Below are positions 1-8,217 of a stretch of 64,000 bases of DNA, in pieces (the stretch's first letter is position 1; each line of letters begins with the position of its first letter). A program made the position numbers and the translations under genes. The DNA comes from Sphingorhabdus_B arenilitoris (GTDB taxonomy: Bacteria > Pseudomonadota > Alphaproteobacteria > Sphingomonadales > Sphingomonadaceae). The stretch is taken from assembly GCF_042651485.1 (NCBI RefSeq), contig NZ_JBHSDH010000013.1:248001-312000 (forward strand), in the 5' to 3' direction. Under the pieces are notes generated by a model that made no database searches, had not been told where the DNA came from, and was given only the letters and a program-made list of their open reading frames with translations.

Positions 1-2
1 AT

Positions 3-611
3 GTTGCTCGCTTTAACGAGCATAAGGCTGAAAAGGGGATGGACGTAACGGTAAGCTATATGCGCAAGTTACCGCGCGAGGCGCCTGCCGGCACGAAGTG
101 GGTATATAAAACCGGCGAAACCAATTTGATTGGCGTGTTGGTATCGAGCGCGACGGGCAAAAAACTGTCAGATTATTTGTCCGAAAAAATATGGGCACCC
201 TATGGCATGGAGCAAGACGCAAGCTGGCTATTGGGCTCAACCGGCCATGAAATTAGCGGTTGTTGCATCCAGGCATCTACCCGCGATTTTGCGCGTTTTG
301 GGCAGTTTATTCTGGATGGCGCGACAATTAACGGGACATCTATCCTGCCTGACGGATGGCTTGCAAAAGCCGGAACAGACCAAATTGGCAGCGGCGTGGG
401 TAAAGGCTATGGCTATCAATGGTGGACCAATAGCGATGGCACCTTTGCGGCGCAGGGTATTTTCGGCCAAGGAATATTCATCGATCCCAAGCGAAGATTG
501 GTGATCGCATCCAACAGCAACTGGCCCAAGGCAACTGACCCGGACACTGTGGGGCAACAGCGTGAGGACTTTTACCGCATGGTCCAAGCTGCTGTGGATG
601 CGGAGGGTTAA
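3..611 (+). CDS. Serine hydrolase, beta-lactamase/esterase family (3' part only)
   Basis: The open frame enters from the left edge with no start codon in view, so this is the C-terminal ~200 residues of a longer protein; family members usually have about 350-420 residues. The segment WVYKTGETNLIG matches the region around the Tyr-containing second active-site motif of class C beta-lactamase-like hydrolases. YGYQWWTN followed by AAQGIFGQGIFIDP matches the region that replaces the KTG box in the esterase-like branch. The nucleophile motif SxxK would lie upstream of the window. Members of this family act as esterases, D-aminopeptidases or beta-lactamases, and substrate cannot be told from sequence. 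The next gene is convergent. Family assignment is firm, function is open. Confidence 0.8.
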   Translation, partial: VARFNEHKAEKGMDVTVSYMRKLPREAPAGTKWVYKTGETNLIGVLVSSATGKKLSDYLSEKIWAPYGMEQDASWLLGSTGHEISGCCIQASTRDFARFGQFILDGATINGTSILPDGWLAKAGTDQIGSGVGKGYGYQWWTNSDGTFAAQGIFGQGIFIDPKRRLVIASNSNWPKATDPDTVGQQREDFYRMVQAAVDAEG

Positions 612-646
612 GGCCTTAATGCCAGCTGGCAAAATGGCCGGGGGAT

Positions 647-1030
647 TTAACCCTCTTCGACCACCGAAAAACGATTCAGGATCGAATCCAATACGGCTTC
701 GTTGAGTAGATTTTGAAATGCGCAGCCGATCATCGTGCCGTCATTCCAGGCTATTTCTGCTTCCAGCGCGGCAAGGCCGGGCATGGTGATGAATACCCGC
801 GTGCCGGCTTTCATGCCGGTCAATGCCTCTGCGGAAAAGCCAGAAATGGATAGATCCTTCACGATGATGCTGAATCCTTTGAAGCCGGAGGGGCGCAAGG
901 ATGCCGGAATGCGAAGCTTTGTGCGAGGTGCGCAGCGATCCTCCAATGCGGCTTCGGCATAGTCAATGTGAGAGGCAGTGTGGGGCGCCGGTTGAACGTC
1001 CGGCATTGTGGTCAAGTAAGTTAGGGTCAT
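647..1030 (-). CDS. PilZ domain protein
   Basis: A single-domain protein of 127 residues. After a ~35-residue variable N-terminus, an arginine-rich stretch (EDRCAPRTKLRIP) is followed by VKDLSISGFSAE, the D/NxSxxG element of PilZ domains, and then by a beta-strand-rich region with GTRVFITMPG and GCAFQNL. PilZ domains bind cyclic di-GMP through the RxxxR and D/NxSxxG motifs. Here the arginine motif is imperfect, so binding is plausible but not proven. Small stand-alone PilZ proteins of this sort are common in sphingomonads and Caulobacter. No neighbouring gene points to a specific output such as motility or polysaccharide. Confidence 0.75.
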   Translation of the reverse strand: MTLTYLTTMPDVQPAPHTASHIDYAEAALEDRCAPRTKLRIPASLRPSGFKGFSIIVKDLSISGFSAEALTGMKAGTRVFITMPGLAALEAEIAWNDGTMIGCAFQNLLNEAVLDSILNRFSVVEEG

Positions 1031-1317
1031 TAAACTATCTCCATTATTGGAAAACCCTGTCTATCCAAGCAAGGTAAATCTGAGGTTCCAACCTTTGCTC
1101 AAGGGAAATTTAACCATCTTTTTTAAACCTTATCGAGGAATAAGCCCCGCTATTGGAGAAGCTTTTGCAACCACACTTGCTTTTTCGGCGGAGCATCGCC
1201 ATATGCCCGGTCGGGAGTCGGATGGACGTGGCACTCGCCAATCTGGTCAGATCCTGACGGAAGCAGCCACAACGAATTCGCTGCGGGTCGTCCGGCTCCT
1301 ACTTTTTCCAATCGACG
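1031..1317. other. Intergenic region upstream of the PilZ gene, nothing coding seen
   Basis: About 290 bases between two minus-strand genes. It must carry the promoter of the PilZ gene at its left edge. A plus-strand open frame crosses it, but it has no plausible ribosome site, runs into the end of the neighbouring methyltransferase and has a composition unlike the coding regions. I see no strong terminator or repeat. Confidence 0.4.
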
Positions 1318-2193
1318 CTATATTTTTTTGAGTTCGATCAGCGTGTAGTTGACGAAATATTCGAAAAAAAACGGCATTTTCATCAGCAGCGATCCGACCG
1401 CTTTTTTAACGCCCTTATGACCAAAGCCTCGATTATCCTGCCGGATAATTTCGAACCTTGTCTTTTCGGCCAGATTTTTGAAACCGGCAAGGTCAAGCTG
1501 ATTTAAATAGCCATGATCCTTAAAATTATCAAATTGCGCCCATTTATTCGGACGCTTTTGCCCGTGCTCGTCCAAATCCCAATGATGCGGGGCAAAGTCT
1601 GGATCGTCATAAATTCGCGCAGCAGTTTGAAACAATGCCTTTTCGCCGAAAAGGACATGGGCCCAAGGGATCGGAATGAGGCTGTTCATATGCGGGCCAT
1701 AGGGGCCTTTGAAAGGAAACCATTCGATCAGGACCTTTCCGCCCGGACGAAGCACGCGGTGCCATTCGGCCATGATCTCCAACGGCGTCATGATATGTTC
1801 CATACAGTCAAAGGCCAATATGGTGTCGACGCTTTCATCGGCGGCTGGCAGGCCAGAAGTTTCGCCTAAGACGAATTTAATCGGCGGCATGGCCTTTATG
1901 TGCACAATTTGGCTCAGCGCCTGATTGGCTCTTTCGATGGCGAAGGCATCTATATCGATACCCAATATGGATTTTGGCGCGTATTTGTCCGCCAGATACA
2001 GCGATAACGGACCTTCGCCGCACCCGAAGTCTAATAAGTCCTTATTATCAATGTCATTATTTGAAAAATTCCGCCAGCTCGCCTGCATGGCCTCTTCGCG
2101 CCATACGGCATAGCCATCAATGTCGCCGGTTATTTCCGTGGGCGGTTTGATTAAGGATTTGGATATCCGATAACATAATGTGCTGCGCAGCAT
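1318..2193 (-). CDS. Class I SAM-dependent methyltransferase
   Basis: A 291-residue protein read from the ATG at 2193, which has GGAAAAG upstream; an in-frame ATG at 2232 would add 13 residues but lacks a ribosome site. The Rossmann-fold motif I is clear (LLDFGCGEGPLSLYLADKY), followed by the acidic GIDIDAFAIERA, then DTILAFDCMEHIMTPLE and HRVLRPGGKVLIEWFPFKG, the usual order of motifs in UbiE/Methyltransf_11-type enzymes. The C-terminal ~110 residues are rich in aromatic residues and probably shape the substrate pocket. The substrate cannot be inferred. It lies divergently from dnaX with a ~170 bp gap. Confidence 0.8.
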   Translation of the reverse strand: MLRSTLCYRISKSLIKPPTEITGDIDGYAVWREEAMQASWRNFSNNDIDNKDLLDFGCGEGPLSLYLADKYAPKSILGIDIDAFAIERANQALSQIVHIKAMPPIKFVLGETSGLPAADESVDTILAFDCMEHIMTPLEIMAEWHRVLRPGGKVLIEWFPFKGPYGPHMNSLIPIPWAHVLFGEKALFQTAARIYDDPDFAPHHWDLDEHGQKRPNKWAQFDNFKDHGYLNQLDLAGFKNLAEKTRFEIIRQDNRGFGHKGVKKAVGSLLMKMPFFFEYFVNYTLIELKKI

Positions 2194-2361
2194 GGCTGTG
2201 TCTTTTCCGTGATGGTCGGCGGAGCATAGCAATGATAGGCTTAGAAACCGTTAATCATCAGCAGGATGGCAGGGCGTGCGTGCGATAATATTGGATCAAA
2301 ATCTAATAATCTGCCCCAGTTTGGCTGCTCCCCTTCGACAAGAGCGCCTGACCCTTCTATC

Positions 2362-4152
2362 ATGCCTACGCTTATGACCGATTCTCATGACCTTGCCGAT
2401 GGTGCTACGGCTGCACCGCGTGACCCCGATATGCCGGAGGATGCGCTCGGGCTGGGGCTGAGCGAGATACCGGAGACTGCGGCAGAACCAAAATCTGCGC
2501 TTGCCAGTGACGGCGCTTACCGTGTTCTTGCCCGCAAATACCGGCCGCAGACTTTTTCCGAACTCATTGGTCAGGACGCGATGGTTCAGACGCTTGGCAA
2601 TGCGATAAAGCGCGACCGGCTGGCACATGCGTTTTTGATGACGGGCGTGCGCGGTGTGGGTAAGACATCAACCGCGCGTTTGATTGCCAAGGCGCTCAAT
2701 TGCATTGGGGAAGATGGGCAGGGAGGGCCGACCATATCGCCATGCGGCAAATGCGAACCTTGCGAGGCCATTGCCGAGGGACGTCACATCGACGTGATCG
2801 AAATGGACGCGGCGAGCAATACGGGTGTTGATGATGTTCGCGAGATTATTGAAGCGGTGCGCTATGCCGCTGTTTCGGCTCGCTACAAAATCTACATTAT
2901 CGACGAAGTCCATATGCTTACCAAAAACGCTTTCAACGCGCTTTTGAAAACATTGGAAGAGCCGCCCGCACATGTGAAATTTTTGTTCGCAACCACCGAA
3001 GTGAATAAAGTCCCCATCACCGTGCTGTCGCGTTGCCAGCGGTTTGATTTGAAAAGGATCACGGTCGAATTGCTGACCGAGCATTTTGCCCAGATCGCAG
3101 ATAAAGAAGGTATCAAGGCGGAGACAGAAGCGTTGACGCTTGTGGCGCAAGCGGCGGAGGGTTCGGTCCGTGATGGCCTGTCGATCCTGGATCAAGCCAT
3201 TGCTCATGCCGATTTGGACGGCGATGGAACCGTCACGGCACAGCAAGTGCGCGATATGCTGGGCCTTGCCGATCGCGGGGCGGTGCGCCGGTTATTTGGG
3301 TTACTGCTCGCAGGAGATGCGCAGGCGGTCATTGCGGAGGCGCGTGCGCAATATCGTTTGGGGGTTGAACCTTTGGCGATGATTGGCGGATTATTGTCCG
3401 AGGTGCATCATTTGACCCTGTCTAAAATTGGCTCACCTTCCGATGCGGCATTGGATGAAGCAACGCGGCAGCAGATTGATGAATATGCCGACAAACTTTC
3501 TTTTCCAGCGTTGCACCGTTTGTGGCAATTGCTGCTGAAAGGACATGAAGAGGTAGCGCGAGCAGCGATCCCGCTCGCGGCAAGCGATATGGCGTTGCTG
3601 CGCGTTGTCCATGGTGCGAGTATGCCCGACCCGGGTGAGCTCGCCAAATTATTACAAAATTCAGGCGGCGCGCTGTCGCAGCCCCCCTCGGGCCCCGCAA
3701 CGGCGGCAGGAAATAGTGAGCAGGCTTTGGCGGAAACGCCCGCTCCACCATCTTCTCAAAGCCCGCAATTTCCGGCAGATTTCCCGTCGCTTATCGAAGC
3801 ATTGGGGCAACAAAATTATGTCAGCCTTGAATCCACCCTGCGCGATGTCATGCGTTTGGTGGAATATGCGCCGCCGCGGCTGGTATATCAATTGTCGGGT
3901 CCGGTTTCGCCGCACTTCTTAAATGATCTGCGCGAGGCATTGTTCAAAATGAGCGGTGTAAAATGGGATTTAGAGGAAAAAACCGACGCCGATGCTGCGC
4001 CTTCGCTATTGGAGGTTGAACAGGCGGAGGCGGATGCCAATAAAAAGGCGATCATGGAATCGCCACTGGTGAAAGCGGCCTTTGCTGCTTTCCCAGACGC
4101 CGAGCTGCTTGATAGCAATGAAATTGAAGATAAACGGAGTGCCACCGCATGA
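2362..4152 (+). CDS. dnaX: DNA polymerase III subunit tau/gamma
   Basis: Clamp-loader ATPase of the replicative polymerase. From the start at 2362 the product has 596 residues. A ~60-residue variable leader precedes the conserved core that begins YRVLARKYRPQTFSELIGQD. Walker A is GVRGVGKT at about residues 95-102, the zinc cysteines are C114, C128, C131 and C134, and the Walker B region reads IYIIDEVHMLT. The sensor region follows (FATTEVNKVPITVLSRCQRFD). The C-terminal part from about residue 430 has the low-complexity linker and tau-like domain. Alternative starts at 2266 and 2374 are possible because no good ribosome site marks one. ybaB follows with an ATGA overlap, a pairing seen in most bacteria. 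Confidence 0.95.
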   Translation: MPTLMTDSHDLADGATAAPRDPDMPEDALGLGLSEIPETAAEPKSALASDGAYRVLARKYRPQTFSELIGQDAMVQTLGNAIKRDRLAHAFLMTGVRGVGKTSTARLIAKALNCIGEDGQGGPTISPCGKCEPCEAIAEGRHIDVIEMDAASNTGVDDVREIIEAVRYAAVSARYKIYIIDEVHMLTKNAFNALLKTLEEPPAHVKFLFATTEVNKVPITVLSRCQRFDLKRITVELLTEHFAQIADKEGIKAETEALTLVAQAAEGSVRDGLSILDQAIAHADLDGDGTVTAQQVRDMLGLADRGAVRRLFGLLLAGDAQAVIAEARAQYRLGVEPLAMIGGLLSEVHHLTLSKIGSPSDAALDEATRQQIDEYADKLSFPALHRLWQLLLKGHEEVARAAIPLAASDMALLRVVHGASMPDPGELAKLLQNSGGALSQPPSGPATAAGNSEQALAETPAPPSSQSPQFPADFPSLIEALGQQNYVSLESTLRDVMRLVEYAPPRLVYQLSGPVSPHFLNDLREALFKMSGVKWDLEEKTDADAAPSLLEVEQAEADANKKAIMESPLVKAAFAAFPDAELLDSNEIEDKRSATA

Positions 4153-4484
4153 AAAGCATGGAAGAAATGATCAAAGCTGCACAGGATGCAGCGCAAAGCA
4201 TTCAAAAGCAGATGGAAGAAGCGCAGGACAAGCTAGACCAGATTGAAGTGGAAGGGCAATCGGGCGGCGGGCTGGTGAAAGTGCGCGCATCGGCCAAGGG
4301 CCGGATTATCGGCCTGTCCATCGACGACAGCCTGATCGTACCCCAGGATAAACAAATGCTGGAAGACCTTGTCATTGCCGCCTTTAATGATGCGCGCGAG
4401 AAAGCTGATTTGGCCAGCAATGAAGAAATGGGCAAGATGACCAGCGGCCTGCCATTGCCCGCTGGCTTTAAAATGCCGTTTTGA
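4149..4484 (+). CDS. ybaB: YbaB/EbfC nucleoid-associated protein
   Basis: A 111-residue protein whose start overlaps the dnaX stop by four bases, implying translational coupling. The N-terminal helix (MEEMIKAAQDAAQSIQKQMEE) is charged and amphipathic. The conserved core follows with VKVRASAKGRIIGLSIDD, then AFNDAREKADLASNEEMGKMTSGLPLP, ending GFKMPF, the normal ending of the family. YbaB proteins form dimers that bind DNA and are thought to help organise the nucleoid; the dnaX-ybaB pairing, often with recR, is among the most conserved gene neighbourhoods. recR is not present downstream here. Length is typical. Confidence 0.93.
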   Translation: MKSMEEMIKAAQDAAQSIQKQMEEAQDKLDQIEVEGQSGGGLVKVRASAKGRIIGLSIDDSLIVPQDKQMLEDLVIAAFNDAREKADLASNEEMGKMTSGLPLPAGFKMPF

Positions 4485-4527
4485 ACCGCCTATCCCCAAG
4501 ATAATTCGGCATTTGGCCGCTTTATCA

Positions 4528-4556
4528 TTGAAAGCTGAGACAATCGCCACATATTG
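4528..4556 (+). promoter_or_regulatory. Candidate lon promoter
   Basis: TTGAAA at 4528-4533 and ATATTG at 4551-4556 are separated by 17 bases, within the 124 bp gap before lon. TTGAAA is the -35 core of heat-shock promoters, and lon is a heat-shock gene in many proteobacteria, but the -10 match is weak. A housekeeping promoter is equally possible. Confidence 0.35.
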
Positions 4557-4608
4557 ATGGGGAATAGATGCTGGCGGATTTTGGTTCCGCGCGGCGATTG
4601 GAGTTTTT

Positions 4609-7008
4609 ATGGATCAGACTTTTCCTTTATTGCCATTACGCGATATCGTGGTTTTCCCCGGCATGATCGTGCCGTTGTTTGTTGGGCGAGATAAATCGGT
4701 TGTTGCTTTGGAAAAGGCTATGGCAGCCGACAAAGAGATTTTTCTGGCCGCGCAATTGGACCCTGCGGAGGATGATCCGGGACAAAATGACCTATACGAT
4801 ATAGGCGTCACCGCGACGATCATGCAGATGCTCAAGCTGCCCGACGGCACCGTTCGTGTGTTGGTCGAGGGAAAGCAGCGCGCGGCACTTAAACAGCTGA
4901 CCGAGCTTGCAGATGATTATGTCGAAGCGACGGTTGCGATTATCGCCGAAGAAAAAGCCGAAGGTGCAGAGGCCACCGCCCTGATGCGGTCGGTGGTTGA
5001 ACAGTTTGAGAATTATTCCAAACTGAACAAGAAAATGCCGGCCGAAACTTCGGTCCAATTGGCAGAAATTGATGATGCCTCCGCGCTGGCGGACGCTGTT
5101 GCGGGCAATATCAATTTGAAAGTCTCTGATAAGCAGTCGCTGCTCACCGAACATAATCCGCTGCGCCGGTTGGAAATGGCCTTTGCCTTCATGGAAGGCG
5201 AGTTGGGCGTATTGCAGGTGGAGAAAAAAATTCGCGGCCGAGTGAAGCGGCAAATGGAAAAAACCCAGCGCGAATATTATCTGAATGAACAGATGAAAGC
5301 CATTCAGCGCGAGCTCGGCAATGATGACGGCGAAGGCGGCGATGAACTCGCCGAATTACAAACCAAGATTGACACGGCAAAGCTAAGCAAAGAGGCAAAA
5401 AGCAAGGCTCAGGCAGAGCTCAAAAAGCTACGTTCCATGGCGCCTATGTCGGCAGAGGCAACGGTAGTGCGCAATTATCTGGACGCGCTGCTTGGCATTC
5501 CATGGGGCAAAAAATCTAAGCTGAAACGCGATATTGCAAAAGCCCAAGAGGTATTGGATGCCGATCACTTTGCCTTGGAAAAGGTGAAGGACCGGATCGT
5601 CGAATATCTGGGAGTGCAGGCACGTACCAATAAGCTGAAAGGACCGATATTGTGCCTCGTCGGCCCGCCCGGCGTCGGCAAAACCTCTTTGGGCCGGTCA
5701 ATCGCGAAGGCTTGCGGCCGCGAATTTATCCGTCAATCGCTTGGCGGTATGCGGGATGAAGCGGAAATTCGCGGTCATCGCCGGACCTACATTGGGTCTA
5801 TGCCAGGCAAGATTGCGACCAATTTGAAAAAAGCCGGGACCATGAACCCGCTGATCCTACTGGATGAAATTGACAAAATTGGTCAGGATTTTCGCGGTGA
5901 CCCGGCGTCGGCGCTGCTCGAAGTGCTTGATCCGGAACAGAATAACAAATTTAACGACCATTATCTGGAAATCGATTTGGACTTGTCGGACATTATGTTC
6001 GTCACCACGGCAAATAGCATGAATTTGCCGCAGGCTCTGCTCGACCGGATGGAGATTATCCGCCTGGAAGGATATACAGAGGATGAAAAGCTGCAAATTG
6101 CCAAGCGCCATTTGCTACAAAAGCAGATTGAGGCCCACGGCCTGAAACCAGAAGAATTTTCGTTTAGCGACGACGCCTTGCGCGATTTGATCCGCTATTA
6201 CACACGCGAGGCGGGCGTGCGCACATTGGAGCGAGAAATCGCGAAAATTGCGCGCAAATCGCTTCGCAAAATATTGGAAGGTAAGGCAGATTCGATTGCG
6301 ATCACCCCCGATAATTTGGCGGATTTTTCAGGCGTCCGTAAATTTCGTCATGGTATCGGCGAAGAAGAACATCAAATTGGCGCGGTGACTGGACTTGCGT
6401 GGACGGAAGTCGGCGGTGAATTGCTGACGATTGAGGCCGTCACGGTTCCTGGCAAGGGACAGATTAAAACGACAGGTAAATTGGGCGAAGTGATGAGCGA
6501 GTCCATTCAGGCCGCTTTATCCTATGTAAAAGCCCGCGCGCCAAGCTATGGCATTAAGCCTAGCCTGTTTGCGCGCAAGGATGTGCATATTCACTTGCCC
6601 GAAGGCGCCGTTCCAAAGGATGGTCCATCCGCTGGTATTGGTATGGTGACGGCGATCGTATCGACGCTGACCGGAATAGCGGTGAACCGAGAGGTCGCGA
6701 TGACCGGAGAAGTGACGTTACGGGGACGGGTGCTGCCTATTGGCGGGCTCAAGGAAAAGCTCCTTGCGGCGCTTCGCGGCGGTATCAAGACGGTTTTGAT
6801 CCCGCAAGAAAATGAAAAGGATTTGATCGAAATTCCTGAAAATGTGAAGCAGGGATTGGAAATCATTCCCGTAAGCCATGTTGATCAGGTGCTAAACCGC
6901 GCGCTGACGGAGCCATTAAGTCCGGTGGAATGGACCGAAGCCGATGAGCTTGCGGCGTTATTGCCACCGGGGCACAAGAGCGAAACAGGCGGCGCTGTTA
7001 CTCATTAA
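4609..7008 (+). CDS. lon: ATP-dependent Lon protease
   Basis: Cytosolic serine protease that degrades misfolded and short-lived regulatory proteins. It has 799 residues, the normal length. The N-terminal substrate-binding domain begins FPLLPLRDIVVFPGMIVPLF. The AAA module carries Walker A GPPGVGKT at residues 352-359 and Walker B LILLDEIDKIG. The proteolytic domain has the catalytic serine in PKDGPSAGIG (Ser674) and the catalytic lysine 43 residues later in GGLKEKLL (Lys717), the spacing known for LonA. The HU gene follows on the same strand, as in many proteobacteria; HU is itself a known Lon substrate in E. coli. The gene is intact and not in an obvious operon with ybaB. Confidence 0.98.
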   Translation: MDQTFPLLPLRDIVVFPGMIVPLFVGRDKSVVALEKAMAADKEIFLAAQLDPAEDDPGQNDLYDIGVTATIMQMLKLPDGTVRVLVEGKQRAALKQLTELADDYVEATVAIIAEEKAEGAEATALMRSVVEQFENYSKLNKKMPAETSVQLAEIDDASALADAVAGNINLKVSDKQSLLTEHNPLRRLEMAFAFMEGELGVLQVEKKIRGRVKRQMEKTQREYYLNEQMKAIQRELGNDDGEGGDELAELQTKIDTAKLSKEAKSKAQAELKKLRSMAPMSAEATVVRNYLDALLGIPWGKKSKLKRDIAKAQEVLDADHFALEKVKDRIVEYLGVQARTNKLKGPILCLVGPPGVGKTSLGRSIAKACGREFIRQSLGGMRDEAEIRGHRRTYIGSMPGKIATNLKKAGTMNPLILLDEIDKIGQDFRGDPASALLEVLDPEQNNKFNDHYLEIDLDLSDIMFVTTANSMNLPQALLDRMEIIRLEGYTEDEKLQIAKRHLLQKQIEAHGLKPEEFSFSDDALRDLIRYYTREAGVRTLEREIAKIARKSLRKILEGKADSIAITPDNLADFSGVRKFRHGIGEEEHQIGAVTGLAWTEVGGELLTIEAVTVPGKGQIKTTGKLGEVMSESIQAALSYVKARAPSYGIKPSLFARKDVHIHLPEGAVPKDGPSAGIGMVTAIVSTLTGIAVNREVAMTGEVTLRGRVLPIGGLKEKLLAALRGGIKTVLIPQENEKDLIEIPENVKQGLEIIPVSHVDQVLNRALTEPLSPVEWTEADELAALLPPGHKSETGGAVTH

Positions 7009-7094
7009 AGGAGCAAATATCCGTGAGTCGGCGCTGAAATGGGACGAAATTCTTGTTTTTCCCCAGAAATAGGCGGTTTTTTGCGGATTTTCCT

Positions 7095-7123
7095 TTGACA
7101 GCGGCTGATTTCTGGCCATTATC
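7095..7123 (+). promoter_or_regulatory. Candidate promoter of the HU gene
   Basis: TTGACA at 7095-7100 and ATTATC at 7118-7123 with 17-base spacing, about 60 bases before the HU start. The -35 is a perfect housekeeping match. This supports HU transcription separate from lon. Position of the start site is inferred. Confidence 0.55.
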
Positions 7124-7181
7124 TCGGCACGGCCTAGCCGCGATTCATTATAGATAACAATTTTTTGAGGGGGTTCCCAAC

Positions 7182-7454
7182 ATGAACAAGCAAGATCTCG
7201 TAAACGCCGTCGCTGATGCAAGCGGCCTGACCAAAGCGGATGCAGCCAAGGCTGTTGAAGCAACATTTGACGCAGTAACCGGTGCGTTGAAAAAAGGTGG
7301 CGATGTTCGTCTTGTTGGTTTTGGCACATTTTCCGTTGCTCACCGTAAAGCGTCGACTGGCCGCAACCCACGCACTGGCGAGCCGATGACGATTAAAGCT
7401 TCGAAGCAGCCTAAGTTTAAAGCGGGTAAAGCTTTGAAAGATGCTGTGAACTAA
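7182..7454 (+). CDS. hupB: DNA-binding protein HU
   Basis: A 90-residue histone-like protein of normal HU length. It begins MNKQDLVNAVADASGLTKADAAKAVEA and carries the DNA-contacting arm with GTFSVAHRKASTGRNPRTGE, the signature of the HU/IHF family. The arm sequence and the absence of IHF-specific residues favour HU. It binds DNA without strong sequence preference as a dimer and bends it. A GAGGGGG ribosome site lies just before the ATG. A good intrinsic terminator follows at about 7501, so it is probably transcribed alone. Confidence 0.95.
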   Translation: MNKQDLVNAVADASGLTKADAAKAVEATFDAVTGALKKGGDVRLVGFGTFSVAHRKASTGRNPRTGEPMTIKASKQPKFKAGKALKDAVN

Positions 7455-7500
7455 TAGCTAGCGGAGCATAATCTCCGCTTCTTTACTGATAAAACAAATC

Positions 7501-7533
7501 AAAAGCCGCCTCGATATTCGGGGCGGCTTTTTT
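7501..7533 (+). terminator. Rho-independent terminator after the HU gene
   Basis: AAAGCCGCC at 7502-7510 pairs with GGCGGCTTT at 7522-7530, followed by more T. The stem is 9 bp with an 11-base loop. The A-rich left flank means it could also stop transcription of the minus-strand gene that ends at 7616. Confidence 0.85.
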
Positions 7534-7615
7534 ATGATTACAGTGGATGAGTAACCAGCTGTCCGGTCGCCCTAAATATCCGCTCTTATAAAGCCCGGGT
7601 GGTGCCCCAACGATA

Positions 7616-7915
7616 TCAAGCTGCAATCCGGTTAGATTGTGCGCCAAAAGCGGTTCTCGATTGCGCCGTAGGTGTCGCTGGCAACCAGCGCGATGTCGGA
7701 ATAGAGGCAGGGCGTGCACGCTGTATTCCACCAGCAACCGTTTTCGCGCTAGTGCGCAATTGTCCTATAGTTATAGAACGCTCCGGCAATTCGTTTGCAC
7801 CGCGATTTTCAATAATTTCTAAAATGCGCGGCATATTTGCGGTCGCGCTGCCGACTATGACAAAAATCGAAGCGGCCAAAGCTAAGAAAAATAGAGCGGA
7901 GGCAATTATGGTCAT
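7616..7915 (-). CDS. Small membrane-anchored protein of unknown function
   Basis: 99 residues from the ATG at 7915, which has AAGGA at good spacing; an earlier ATG at 7942 lacks such a site. The first ~30 residues form one hydrophobic segment (MTIIASALFFLALAASIFVI) that could be a signal peptide or membrane anchor. The rest is polar and basic with RSITIGQLRTSAKTV, then a proline/arginine-rich end. I do not recognise a domain. The HU terminator lies beyond its 3' end and the rpsB promoter beyond its 5' end, so it sits alone between two highly expressed genes. Coding status is supported by start, ribosome site and composition but not by any known family. Confidence 0.5.
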   Translation of the reverse strand: MTIIASALFFLALAASIFVIVGSATANMPRILEIIENRGANELPERSITIGQLRTSAKTVAGGIQRARPASIPTSRWLPATPTAQSRTAFGAQSNRIAA

Positions 7916-8048
7916 CGAAATAATCCTTACGAATTCCCCCATAACAGCCGTTTATGAGGGGGTAGCTTTCTATTTGCTGAACAACTGATAACCTGATGTT
8001 CACTATTTGTTCCATATAGTCAAGCGGAATATGCACAAATTTATCCAC

Positions 8049-8077
8049 TTGTTTGTCCACAGGCACAGCAGGATAAT
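8049..8077 (+). promoter_or_regulatory. Candidate rpsB-tsf promoter
   Basis: TTGTTT at 8049-8054 and GATAAT at 8072-8077 with 17-base spacing. Transcription starting a few bases beyond would give a leader of about 130 bases, containing the hairpins at 8127-8188. The position is inferred. Confidence 0.45.
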
Positions 8078-8126
8078 GGTTGACCTTAGAATTTGTTCCC
8101 GCTAAGCGGCCCGCTCCAAACCACAT

Positions 8127-8188
8127 GGGAAGCACATATACCGGTGCTGAAACCTGGCCTTACGGCCGGGGCGACGTTCACGCTTCCC
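8127..8188 (+). promoter_or_regulatory. Structured rpsB leader, possible S2 autoregulatory site
   Basis: GGGA (8127-8130) can pair with TCCC (8185-8188) to close two inner hairpins: AGCAC/GTGCT (8131-8135 with 8144-8148) and CCTGGCC/GGCCGGG (8153-8159 with 8164-8170, one T-G pair). The element ends 29 bases before the rpsB ATG. In E. coli, S2 represses its own operon through the rpsB leader; equivalent action here is inference from position and structure. Confidence 0.45.
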
Positions 8189-8217
8189 AGAGGATAAACC
8201 GGAAAGGATAAAATACC

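Larger units (their letters stand above)
7916..8217 (+). other. Upstream region of rpsB
   Basis: About 300 bases that hold the start region of the minus-strand small gene at the left, a candidate rpsB promoter at 8049-8077 and a structured leader at 8127-8188. No further coding sequence is seen. Confidence 0.5.

Noticed and set aside
1047..1331. Plus-strand open frame of 94 codons between the PilZ and methyltransferase genes
   Set aside because: No ribosome site, no family resemblance, and it runs into the end of the methyltransferase gene.
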